In this document: piece by piece, positions 16,764-23,697 of the stretch
How positions within the stretch are numbered: the stretch's first letter is position 1
Layout: each line of letters starts with the position of its first letter
NCBI GenBank assembly: GCA_001769385.1
Contig: MEPB01000084.1
Location: 790-37,479, forward strand
DNA length: 36,690 bases
Direction of reading: 5' to 3'
Source: Bacteroidetes bacterium RIFCSPLOWO2_12_FULL_35_15
Lineage (GTDB): Bacteria; Bacteroidota; Bacteroidia; 2-12-FULL-35-15
Made by a program: the position numbers and the translations under genes
The notes under the pieces: generated by a model
What the model was told of the DNA's origin: nothing
Databases searched by the model: none
The model's input: only the letters and a program-made list of their open reading frames with translations

Positions 16764-17596
16764 CAAAATTTTCTTTTACTATACTTTTTTTTATTGTAGC
16801 TTCAAGTCAAAACTTGTTCGGACAAAAAATGCCATCAGATTACTTTGACGAGGGAGAAAAATTTAGCGAAGCCAAGGATTACAAAAATGCACTTACTTCT
16901 TTTAAATACATTGTAAAGCACTATCCTAAAAACACTTTATTTCCAAAAGCGTTTTACAATACGGGGTACCTATATTTCATGGACAACCAATACGATAGTT
17001 CCATTGTTGTTTTCAAATCAATCCTGACAAGCAACTTTAACGAGAAAGAAAATGCAGGTGGTGGTATTATGGACGACCCTTACACAAACTACCGACATAG
17101 AGCAAGTGAAATACTAAGCGATATTTACTACAACAAAAAAATGTATGACACCGCTTTGCATTACTTCGCTTTATCAGACACTCTTTATCCTTATCTCCAT
17201 TTTTGCGGTAACGAATATGCTGCGAATGACATTCACACCGCTTTAACTTACTCCGACCTTTACCATAAACTTGACAACAAAGACAAAGCAATTGAATGTT
17301 TATTGCCTGCTGTTTTCGTGACGCTTGCAAACAACTCAAAAATTATTTCCGAACTCAAGACTCTTTTGAAGAAAAAGAAGAACCTTAAAAGACAACTTGA
17401 TAATGCTTTGGATAGCATATATTCAAAGACAATTCAAAGAGACACTTATAGCTACACACGATACTATTTCAAATTTCTTAACGCAGAAATTGCAGTTCCA
17501 AGCGGATATGAAGACGAAAAGAAAAAGTTTGACAAGGACGAAGCAATCAATGACATTAAGAAAACTGAATTCTATAAAATGATTAAGAACTTATGA
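16760..17596 (+). CDS. Exported TPR-repeat protein (cassette 14, second gene)
   Basis: 278 aa from ATG 16760, overlapping the previous stop. A signal peptide (TKFSFTILFFIVASSQNLFGQ) is followed by TPR units: YFDEGEKFSEAKDYKNALTS, KAFYNTGYLYFMDNQYDSSI, EILSDIYYNKKMYDTALHYF and DLYHKLDNKDKAIECLLPA. TPR arrays bind partner proteins; the first units resemble BamD/YbgF-type periplasmic TPRs. Overlap and matching export signals suggest it works with the propeller-like protein upstream. This is the only two-gene cassette in the array, and its end (GCCGATAAC) does not pair with its start (GTTAGCAGT). Confidence 0.75.
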   Translation: MTKFSFTILFFIVASSQNLFGQKMPSDYFDEGEKFSEAKDYKNALTSFKYIVKHYPKNTLFPKAFYNTGYLYFMDNQYDSSIVVFKSILTSNFNEKENAGGGIMDDPYTNYRHRASEILSDIYYNKKMYDTALHYFALSDTLYPYLHFCGNEYAANDIHTALTYSDLYHKLDNKDKAIECLLPAVFVTLANNSKIISELKTLLKKKKNLKRQLDNALDSIYSKTIQRDTYSYTRYYFKFLNAEIAVPSGYEDEKKKFDKDEAINDIKKTEFYKMIKNL

Positions 17597-17617
17597 CGAC
17601 AGAAAGAAAGGCAGCCG

Positions 17618-17790
17618 ATAACACCACCTAAAATAAATGCGGAGTTCCTGCAAGTTGCAAATGTTTGTCACAGCGGTATAAATTTATTTCTAAACATTTG
17701 CAGGAATCGGTTGTGCTTTTAATTTATATTTGTGGTAACGGAAAAGCAGAGTGCAAGTAAGTCCGCACTTCTTTTAGCTTCGTTCGTTAG
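17618..17790 (+). repeat. attC-like repeat R14 (173 bp)
   Basis: Begins ATAAC (17618-17622) rather than CTAAC. GGAAAAGCAG subtype, TATATTTG box. Ends GTTAG at 17786-17790. Confidence 0.85.
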
Positions 17791-17800
17791 CGGTCATGCT

Positions 17801-18691
17801 ATGACGACACACAGAATGAACATTAGAACTAAAATAGAAATTCTCAAAGGTGACATCACAAAAGTGACAGTTGACGCAATCGTAAATGCAGCGAACACTT
17901 CTCTTTTAGGCGGTGGCGGTGTAGACGGTGCAATACATCGAGCTGGCGGACAAGCAATTTTACACGACTGTAGAAAAATAATCGCAGGACAAGGTAGTTG
18001 TAAAACAAGACAAGCTGTTATCACGACAGCAGGAAATTTGAAAGCACAATTTGTAATTCATACGGTCGGACCAGTTTGGAACGGTGGACAAAAAAACGAA
18101 GCACAAAAACTCGCGGACTGTTATAAAAATTCTTTGCAGTTAGCCGTAGACAATGACTGCAAGACAATTGCTTTCCCTTGTATTAGCACAGGTGTTTATG
18201 GCTATCCTGTAAATCAAGCTGCAAGAGTTGCGGTTGACACAGTTACGGAATTCATTTCTCATTCAGACAAAATTGATAAAGTGATTTTTGTTTGCTTCGA
18301 TGACGACAACTTCTATTTTATAAAAAGTCAACTCAACTATAAAGTTTATACGGTTCCCTCAAAACTATTTGCAGACAATGAAATCATTGGAACTGTAAAT
18401 ATTGGTTTGGAAGACGATGGAATGGGAGTTTTATCAGGACAACTTATACCAACTGACAAATACAGTAAGTATCGTGACTTTTTTCGCAAAACATTTATTG
18501 AAGACCGAGACGACAACCTTATTCGTATTAATAAGTTCACCAAGGACAACAAATTCAAAGTTGTTGCGAACGATGGAACTGAATTTAAAGAACCTGTTGC
18601 CGGACTTATCATTTACGACTTTGACAGAGAACCTATACAAGTTGAACTAAACGGAATTGACAACGACATATGGGGAAAATATTACAAATAG
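17801..18691 (+). CDS. Macrodomain (ADP-ribose/O-acetyl-ADP-ribose hydrolase type) protein with C-terminal extension (cassette 15)
   Basis: 296 aa from ATG 17801 (or ATG 17816). Residues about 10-175 are a MacroD/YmdB-type macrodomain: [52 protein letters not shown] and [17 protein letters not shown], with the Asn, Asp and glycine-loop residues used to bind and cleave ADP-ribose esters. Residues about 180-296 form an extra domain of unknown type ([33 protein letters not shown]) not usual for YmdB. No signal, so cytoplasmic. A longer frame from GTG 17732 is encoded by attC DNA and is rejected. The cassette starts GTTAGCGGT and ends ACCGCTAAC. Likely role: reversing ADP-ribosylation or processing NAD-derived metabolites; inferred from the family. 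Confidence 0.9.
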   Translation: MTTHRMNIRTKIEILKGDITKVTVDAIVNAANTSLLGGGGVDGAIHRAGGQAILHDCRKIIAGQGSCKTRQAVITTAGNLKAQFVIHTVGPVWNGGQKNEAQKLADCYKNSLQLAVDNDCKTIAFPCISTGVYGYPVNQAARVAVDTVTEFISHSDKIDKVIFVCFDDDNFYFIKSQLNYKVYTVPSKLFADNEIIGTVNIGLEDDGMGVLSGQLIPTDKYSKYRDFFRKTFIEDRDDNLIRINKFTKDNKFKVVANDGTEFKEPVAGLIIYDFDREPIQVELNGIDNDIWGKYYK

Positions 18692-18709
18692 ACAAAGAAG
18701 CACGAACCG

Positions 18710-18882
18710 CTAACACCACCTAAAATAAATGCGGAGATACTGCAAGTTGCAAATGTTTGTCACAGCGGTATAAATTTATTTCTAAACATTTGCAGGGATC
18801 GGTTGTGCTTTTAATTTATATTTGCGGTAACGGAAAGGCAGAGTGCAAGTAAATCCGAACCTCGCTTAGCTTTGTACGTTAG
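18710..18882 (+). repeat. attC-like repeat R15 with decayed right arm
   Basis: 173 bp. The left half and TATATTTG box are intact, but the right arm reads TCCGAACCTCGCTTAGC and TTTGTACGTTAG in place of TCCGCACTTCTTTTAGC and TTCGTTCGTTAG, weakening the stem. Ends GTTAG at 18878-18882. Confidence 0.82.
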
Positions 18883-18909
18883 TAGCAATGCAAAACGCAA
18901 AACCGACCA

Positions 18910-19926
18910 ATGAAACTGCAAAATATTCTTCTGCTATTTTCACTTACAATATTAATTTGTTGTGATCACGATGGACAGGAAAGAAAGAATTCAATTCTTC
19001 CTTGGGCTTTGTCAGTAGAAAATATTTTGAAAACTTTACCTGACACAAATTTATCGAAGAATGATTTACATAACTACTATAAATTAAATAACGCCATTAT
19101 ATTTAATTCAATTGTTAATGCCGTGAAGAATGGAAAGTTAAAAGCATATCGCTATTATCCTGATGCGAAATTAAGCAAGGAAGAGTTTAACAGTATTTTT
19201 GATTATTGGGATTCCACAATGGAAGGAAATTGCGAGGGTGCTCTTTTACCCGCACCCATAAGAACTACATTATCGCCTGATGATATAGTTGAAATAAGAT
19301 TTAAGGAAAGTATGGAATTCGATACTTTATCTTACAGGTTAATTAAAAGAGTAAGCATGGTTCAGTTTTTAAAAAACAAAATAAATGTGTATGGAGAAAT
19401 TATTGGTAAAGTCACTTTATTTAATGTTAAGTTAAATGAAAATAATATTCCGTCAAAAAATAATACAATCGTCTGGGCAGAAAAATCAGAATCGTTTATT
19501 CCGATGAAACGTGATAGTTTGTGGGACGAAGAAGAATGGTACCAGAAATATATTATGGACAAAGAAGTAATCTATAATTCTATCACAAAAACAGGTTTAA
19601 TCGGAAAAATAAAAGTGTTTTCAAATTATCCTGAAGAAGAATTAAATCAAAAGCAGTTTTATAATATCATAAACAAATGGGATTCCACTAATATTGATGA
19701 TGATATAAACAACTCCAATATGCAACCTGATTTTATTCCAACAAGAAGTACTTATACTTTTGACGATATTGTCCAAATTAGATTCCAAGAAAAAATAGAG
19801 TTTGATACTGTTTCTTGTGTCTTAACAAAGGAAGTAAATGTTTTGAAATTTTTCGTTCAGAATTGGAATGAATACGGGAAGAACGTTGGGTTGAAAAAAT
19901 TATACGAAGTAAAATTAAACAATTAG
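18910..19926 (+). CDS. Lipoprotein with two homologous halves, hypothetical (cassette 16)
   Basis: 338 aa from ATG 18910. Lipoprotein signal with lipobox LTILICC. Two tandem related domains follow. The first (about residues 55-175) carries YYPDAKLSKEEFNSIFDYWD and SPDDIVEIRFKESMEFDTLS; the second (about 220-338) carries NYPEEELNQKQFYNIINKWD and TFDDIVQIRFQEKIEFDTVS. The DDIVxIRFxExxEFD pattern is faintly like the repeated core of gliding-motility protein GldN, but I would not assign that. By hand count Asp codons are 17 GAT to 4 GAC, opposite to neighbouring cassettes. The cassette ends pair poorly (start GTTAGTAGC, end GCACATAAC). Confidence 0.72.
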   Translation: MKLQNILLLFSLTILICCDHDGQERKNSILPWALSVENILKTLPDTNLSKNDLHNYYKLNNAIIFNSIVNAVKNGKLKAYRYYPDAKLSKEEFNSIFDYWDSTMEGNCEGALLPAPIRTTLSPDDIVEIRFKESMEFDTLSYRLIKRVSMVQFLKNKINVYGEIIGKVTLFNVKLNENNIPSKNNTIVWAEKSESFIPMKRDSLWDEEEWYQKYIMDKEVIYNSITKTGLIGKIKVFSNYPEEELNQKQFYNIINKWDSTNIDDDINNSNMQPDFIPTRSTYTFDDIVQIRFQEKIEFDTVSCVLTKEVNVLKFFVQNWNEYGKNVGLKKLYEVKLNN

Positions 19927-19951
19927 TTCGCTGAAACAAGATGCACAGCAC

Positions 19952-20122
19952 ATAACACCACCTAAAATAAATGCGGAAATTGTGCAAGTTGCAAATGTTT
20001 GTCACAGCGGTATAAATTTATTTCTAAACATTTGCAGGGATCGGTTGTGCTTTTAATTTATATTTGTGGTAGCGAATAACAGAGTGCAATTAATCCGCAC
20101 TTCTTTTAGTTTCGTTCGTTAT
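19952..20122 (+). repeat. attC-like repeat R16
   Basis: 171 bp, beginning ATAAC and ending GTTAT (20118-20122). Left arm GCGGAAATTGTGCAAG; right arm has lost two bases (AATTAATCCGCAC). TATATTTG box present, followed by GTAGCGAATAACAG. Confidence 0.82.
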
Positions 20123-21515
20123 GCGTAATATGACAACAATGAGACACCGACTTTTAAAAACAACAATCTTCGGACTTTTAACAACACTTATTGCTAGTTG
20201 TGGTTCTGATAAACCAAGTTCAGCTAATTCGGAAAAAATTACTTTTCCGACAATTGAATTTACAATATCTGCAACATCAGACACAACAGTTTTTGGACAG
20301 CAAGGAACTCGACTTTTTATAGAAAAAGGAACTTTTCAATTTGCTGACGGAACTCCCGTAACTGATTCCGTAAAAATAAAGGTTAAAGAATTTTATAAAA
20401 AATCTGATATAACACTTGCCGACCTATCAACAGAATCAGATGGAAAATTTCTTGAGACTGGAGGGATGTTAAATATTACCGCAAGTTCTAACGGTAAAGA
20501 AATTGAAATAAAAAATGACAAAAGAATTGTAGTTCACTTTCCGAAGCAACAGAATAGCTACAAACAAATGAATCTATTTTATTCAAGCAAAAACGCAAAC
20601 GACACTTCCGTAACAAATTGGGAAGTTGATACAGTAAACCTTGTGAAACGAACACTAAAACTAGGTTCATATGGATGGCAATGTCCAGAAATGGATGATT
20701 CTACCAGTTATGATTTCAAGCCCAAAAACTATGTCGATACAGGGTATTATTGGAATCCAATAGATTTTTATGTGAGTGCATATAATTTCAGCGAACAAAC
20801 GAAAAAGGAAACCGAAACATTTCTTAATCAAAGAAATGGTAGCGGATTATGGGAAAATGAATATGGCACTGAATGTGAAATGACAATTTCAACAGATGGC
20901 AAAATAAGAAACCTTCGCATAAATTCTAAAGTTTCAAAAGCAACAAAAAACGAAATACTCTATTTCCTTCAAAACATCCCGGTATTGGAACCAGGTAAAA
21001 ATAAATTCGGGAAAACTATTGAAAGAAAAGGTTTTCTATTTATTACAGGTGGCAACATTATCCCACTTTACAAGACAAAGGAAGAGTATTTAAAATCTTT
21101 CAATAGCAAATATTCGAAATACGAAAAGACACCGATAAAGAATATTGACAACGCTGAACTTGAATATTATATTTTTAGTGTGGCAAAATTAGGTTGGATA
21201 AATTGTGACCGATTTTTAGAATCTGAAAAGACTGTAGACTACTTTGTAAAAACCGAAGAAGTGAAAGACACTAAAATAAAAATGGTATTTAAAGATATTG
21301 ACGGTGTATTAATGGCAAACTCAACAAATGGAAAATTCGTTTTTTCAAAGATTCCTATCGGCAGACAAGTTACAATTGTTGCTATTAAAAACACAAATGG
21401 ACAATTTCAGACAGCATTTCAGGAAGTTACAATTTCAGACAAACCAATGGAGACATTAGCTTTTAAAGAAACGACCTTGACAGAATTGAAACAACAACTT
21501 GAAAAACTTAACTAG
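20121..21515 (+). CDS. Large lipoprotein, hypothetical (cassette 17)
   Basis: 464 aa from ATG 20121, whose first two bases are the last two of the attC GTTAT box; internal ATGs at 20130 and 20139 are also possible and would leave the signal peptide intact. Lipobox LIASC (Cys about residue 27). Residues about 45-150 (TVFGQQGTRLFIEKGTFQFA, VKIKVKEFYKKSDITLAD, ETGGMLNITASSNGKEI) resemble beta-sandwich N-terminal domains common in Bacteroidota surface lipoproteins. A C-terminal stretch (about 385-455) looks like a carboxypeptidase-regulatory-type beta domain. The cassette starts GTTATGCGTA and ends TACGCATAAC. Function unknown. Confidence 0.74.
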   Translation: MRNMTTMRHRLLKTTIFGLLTTLIASCGSDKPSSANSEKITFPTIEFTISATSDTTVFGQQGTRLFIEKGTFQFADGTPVTDSVKIKVKEFYKKSDITLADLSTESDGKFLETGGMLNITASSNGKEIEIKNDKRIVVHFPKQQNSYKQMNLFYSSKNANDTSVTNWEVDTVNLVKRTLKLGSYGWQCPEMDDSTSYDFKPKNYVDTGYYWNPIDFYVSAYNFSEQTKKETETFLNQRNGSGLWENEYGTECEMTISTDGKIRNLRINSKVSKATKNEILYFLQNIPVLEPGKNKFGKTIERKGFLFITGGNIIPLYKTKEEYLKSFNSKYSKYEKTPIKNIDNAELEYYIFSVAKLGWINCDRFLESEKTVDYFVKTEEVKDTKIKMVFKDIDGVLMANSTNGKFVFSKIPIGRQVTIVAIKNTNGQFQTAFQEVTISDKPMETLAFKETTLTELKQQLEKLN

Positions 21516-21526
21516 GCATACTACGC

Positions 21527-21602
21527 ATAACATAAAAGATGCAATACCTTTGTCGACACGCTAAAAAGCCCAATGCGCGGCAATCGCATATTTAGCCGTT
21601 AG
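21527..21602 (+). repeat. Terminal attC-like site of a different, shorter type (76 bp)
   Basis: Starts ATAAC right after the cassette 17 end and closes with GTTAG (21598-21602). Inner pairs are TAAA/TTTA (21533-21536 with 21591-21594), ATGC/GCAT (21539-21542 with 21586-21589) and TTGTCG/CGGCAA (21550-21555 with 21578-21583). It shares no obvious sequence with the 172-bp repeats and lacks the TATATTTG box, but it has the same box plan and the length of a classical attC. It marks the right end of the array. Confidence 0.7.
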
Positions 21603-21621
21603 GCACAATACAAGAAAAAAA

Positions 21622-21801
21622 AATCCATTAGTAATAAATCCGAAACTCACTCAAGCAGTTGAAGGAAAATATCGAGAAAGACGTTTTTGTCTTTTGAGAG
21701 ATTTGAGTTTACTGCTTGGTAAAGTTCCCGGTGTAAATCTGTTAATGCCTAAACAATTACTTCACCAAATTAAACACTTGACCCTAGGATCACTAATATA
21801 A
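21622..21801 (+). pseudogene. Open fragment after the last attC, probably a gene remnant
   Basis: An open frame of about 59 codons with no start codon near its 5' end, containing KYRERRFCLLRDLSLLLGK. It follows directly on the last R' box, whose start bases (GTTAGGCAC) have no matching GTGCCTAAC downstream, so it may be the truncated remains of a final cassette. I do not recognise the family. Confidence 0.35.
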
Positions 21802-21964
21802 TGTTATTGGCAAGCAGAATGAGGGATCACAGCCAATTTTATATTTCTTTATTCTTCAAAATTGTTTTATTTATAATAAAGATTTTTCTATTTTTGAAAT
21901 AGACATCAAAAACAAATCAATTCATTTTTAGTCATATACTACTGGAACAAAAAGCCCTTTAAAC
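21802..21964. promoter_or_regulatory. Intergenic leader before the membrane-protein gene
   Basis: AT-rich. A TATTTTTG (TAnnTTTG type) lies about 70 bases before the ATG at 21965 with a TTG 24 bases upstream, the same spacing as in the attC repeats. Weak promoter candidate only. Confidence 0.3.
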
Positions 21965-22348
21965 ATGAAATTATTTATCCATTTTGTTAGAAACGATTAT
22001 AGAGCCAGAATTACTTATTTCATAGGGCTTCTCTTGTTTTTTGATACAACGTTAATTTTTCCGTTCGTTAACTTTTTCCCAACTTCAATACTCCTATCAG
22101 AATTAGGATTTAACGCAACTCTTATTCTATTTGTATTTTTAATATACAAAAACAGGTACCATCCTAATAATTTGGATTTATTTACCAAGCTTGTTTTTCC
22201 GTTAACAATAGGAGCATTTCTTCCTTTTTTATTGAACCATTTAAAATTAGACAGCCAAAACTTTATCGGACTAATTGCGATACTAGTATTATTAATTCTA
22301 TTTATAATCTATTTTACCTTTAATTCTTTTGCTGTCTACAAGAAATAG
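21965..22348 (+). CDS. Small integral membrane protein, hypothetical
   Basis: 127 aa from ATG 21965 with four hydrophobic segments (about residues 17-33, 44-61, 74-91 and 100-121) joined by short loops, so it is an inner-membrane protein. It has a basic N-terminus (HFVRNDYRARI) and tail (VYKK), no conserved motif that I recognise, and lies outside the cassette array. It is followed by another small gene after 77 bases, possibly in the same transcript. It could be a decayed or orphan resident gene. Confidence 0.6.
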   Translation: MKLFIHFVRNDYRARITYFIGLLLFFDTTLIFPFVNFFPTSILLSELGFNATLILFVFLIYKNRYHPNNLDLFTKLVFPLTIGAFLPFLLNHLKLDSQNFIGLIAILVLLILFIIYFTFNSFAVYKK

Positions 22349-22425
22349 ACTGCATTTATAAAGACGAATGCACTAATCCCTTTTAGCACAGAAATAAATA
22401 TAAAAAATTCTTAAAAGTATTGAAA

Positions 22426-22794
22426 ATGACTCAAAGATTAACTGACATACAATTAAATAATGAGGACTCATTAAAACTTTTATTAGAAGATTTTAGTAAG
22501 CACGAAAAGAAAATGAAAACTAATATAAATCAAAAAGTAAATACAAAAGTATCTTTTCAGGAAAGGGCAAGGTTAGGAAACGAGGCATTAGCAAAACAAC
22601 TGCCAGTTACATTAAGTCAAGCAAGGGCCCAAGCTATTTCTGTAATGATATGGAGCGTTTCAAGAAGTAAAGAGCAAAAAGACGAAGCAATTAAATATAA
22701 TTTAAGAATGTATTTTCCTGAATTATCGGAGGAGCAAATTAATGACGGTATATTTAAATTATACTCTATTTATAACGAATCTGAGACTAAATAA
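22426..22794 (+). CDS. Small helical protein, hypothetical
   Basis: 122 aa from ATG 22426 (a TTG two codons earlier is less likely). Almost wholly helical and charged, with a lysine-rich middle (KHEKKMKTNINQKVNTK) and a C-terminal helical domain (QARAQAISVMIWSVSRSKEQ, FPELSEEQINDGIFKLYSIY). No signal or membrane segment. Family not recognised; the size would suit a small regulatory or binding protein. Confidence 0.6.
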   Translation: MTQRLTDIQLNNEDSLKLLLEDFSKHEKKMKTNINQKVNTKVSFQERARLGNEALAKQLPVTLSQARAQAISVMIWSVSRSKEQKDEAIKYNLRMYFPELSEEQINDGIFKLYSIYNESETK

Positions 22795-22852
22795 ATTTTC
22801 AAAAATTAATTTCTGTACTAAAAGGGATAGGTGCGAAATAATTCGATAAAAA

Positions 22853-22885
22853 TTTGGAAACGATTATTTTTTTTGTTTATATTTG
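22853..22885 (+). promoter_or_regulatory. Bacteroidota-type promoter
   Basis: TTTG at 22853-22856 and TATATTTG at 22878-22885 with a 21-base spacer, a close match to the TTTG / TAnnTTTG consensus. No gene starts downstream on this strand; a terminator follows at 23035. Confidence 0.6.
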
Positions 22886-23015
22886 TTTAGTTCTTTAGAA
22901 ATCAAACGAGTCAAAACAAGCCGAAACACTGGGTATTTCACCAATTGTTCACCGTGTAAATTAAGACTCTTTTAAACCATTGATATTAGAGAGGTTTCCG
23001 GAAAGGTTGTAAAAC

Positions 23016-23029
23016 CCCAGCGGGATCAC
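23016..23029 (+). repeat. 14-bp direct repeat, left copy
   Basis: CCCAGCGGGATCAC, also present in the same orientation at 26179-26192. Both copies lie just before a strong terminator hairpin. Candidate attachment-site scar or shared RNA 3' element. Confidence 0.5.
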
Positions 23030-23034
23030 CCGAT

Positions 23035-23075
23035 GGGACTGAGAAGTAGAAATACACTCAGTCCCTTTTTCTTTT
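23035..23075 (+). terminator. Intrinsic terminator
   Basis: Perfect 9-bp stem GGGACTGAG (23035-23043) / CTCAGTCCC (23057-23065) with a 13-base loop and a following T-rich run. Confidence 0.75.
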
Positions 23076-23414
23076 GCTCCAAAAGCATTGATTTTACAGC
23101 AAATTCTAAAAATAATTTTCATCATACCATTGGTTCGATATTGATTATTATCAAAAAACAATTTTTCTGGGAATACCGAACCAATAATTTGTTGTTTGGT
23201 CAGCAAATCCGCTCTATTGTAGTCAGTCGCCATTTGTCTGATTAATCCAAACCCTTCATCCAAATATTTCTTGTAGTTGGAATCCAGAGTGGAAAGAAAG
23301 CAATTAAAATAGATGATTGAAGGTGAAAAAACACCCGCAATGGCTTAATTAAATAAGGAATTTGATTATTAATTTATATCAGAATAGTACTAATTTTTTT
23401 TCCTCCATTGCAAT

Positions 23415-23591
23415 CTATACTTCATTTAACAGACTCTCTGCCCATTTCTCACTGTGTTTTAAGGTTTCAAGGGGAGCAAATCTATTGACCAGAAAATAAA
23501 CTTCTAAATATCCTTGTTTGTAATATGCCGGTTTATTAATTATTTCCAAACCGTATTCCTTCATTTCCAGGATCAAATTCCCGAACGGCAT
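23415..23591 (-). CDS. Small hypothetical ORF, possibly the tail of a decayed gene
   Basis: 58 aa from ATG at 23591 on the minus strand (MPFGNLILEMKEYGLEIINK, ending KHSEKWAESLLNEV). The sequence is protein-like, with amphipathic helix and strand patterns, and the frame is open a little upstream (LPKTLF). The preceding small ORF at 23617 may once have been joined to it. Family not recognised. Confidence 0.35.
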   Translation of the reverse strand: MPFGNLILEMKEYGLEIINKPAYYKQGYLEVYFLVNRFAPLETLKHSEKWAESLLNEV

Positions 23592-23616
23592 AAACAGCGT
23601 TTTTGGCAGATATAAT

Positions 23617-23697
23617 TTAAAAATTATTTATTCTGAACCCTAAGTTATCGTCAATGCAAATAACTTTTTCTCCAATTTTAAATAGTTGATCTCTCAT
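23617..23697 (-). CDS. Very short ORF overlapping the end of the propeller gene
   Basis: 26 aa (MRDQLFKIGEKVICIDDNLG...), starting in an ATGA overlap with the stop of the upstream gene at 23694. The FKIGEKVICIDD opening resembles the start of small phage/plasmid-type hypothetical proteins, but the frame stops at once. Most likely the 5' remnant of a decayed gene. Confidence 0.3.
   Translation of the reverse strand: MRDQLFKIGEKVICIDDNLGFRINNF

Larger units (their letters stand above)
22892..23075 (+). ncRNA. Candidate small RNA of about 180 nt
   Basis: Bounded by the promoter at 22853-22885 and the strong intrinsic terminator at 23035-23075, with no good ORF between. It includes a short hairpin (GGTT-GTAA-AACC near 23004-23015) and the 14-mer CCCAGCGGGATCAC (23016-23029). 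Part of it is antisense to the recombinase remnant on the other strand. I cannot assign it to a known RNA family; it could also be an untranslated relic. Confidence 0.35.
22961..23314 (-). pseudogene. C-terminal remnant of a site-specific serine recombinase
   Basis: The minus frame encodes about 115 residues, with YLDEGFGLIRQMATDYNRAD and QQIIGSVFPEKLFFDNNQYR. The IxSxxFPEKLxFDxxxYRT signature is typical of the C-terminal end of large serine recombinases of Bacteroidota mobile elements. The catalytic N-terminal domain and zinc region are absent upstream. The last part of the frame runs through the terminator hairpin and the 14-mer, so the true end is unclear. Probably the scar of a lost integrative element. 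Confidence 0.55.

Noticed and set aside
2666-21602. Regularly spaced repeats as a CRISPR array
   Set aside because: Spacers are 400-2500 bp and contain whole genes, and repeats are ~172 bp with attC-type arms; no cas gene is present.
23016-23029. CCCAGCGGGATCAC as the 3' end of a tRNA
   Set aside because: No matching acceptor strand, T-loop TTCRA or cloverleaf could be built at either copy.
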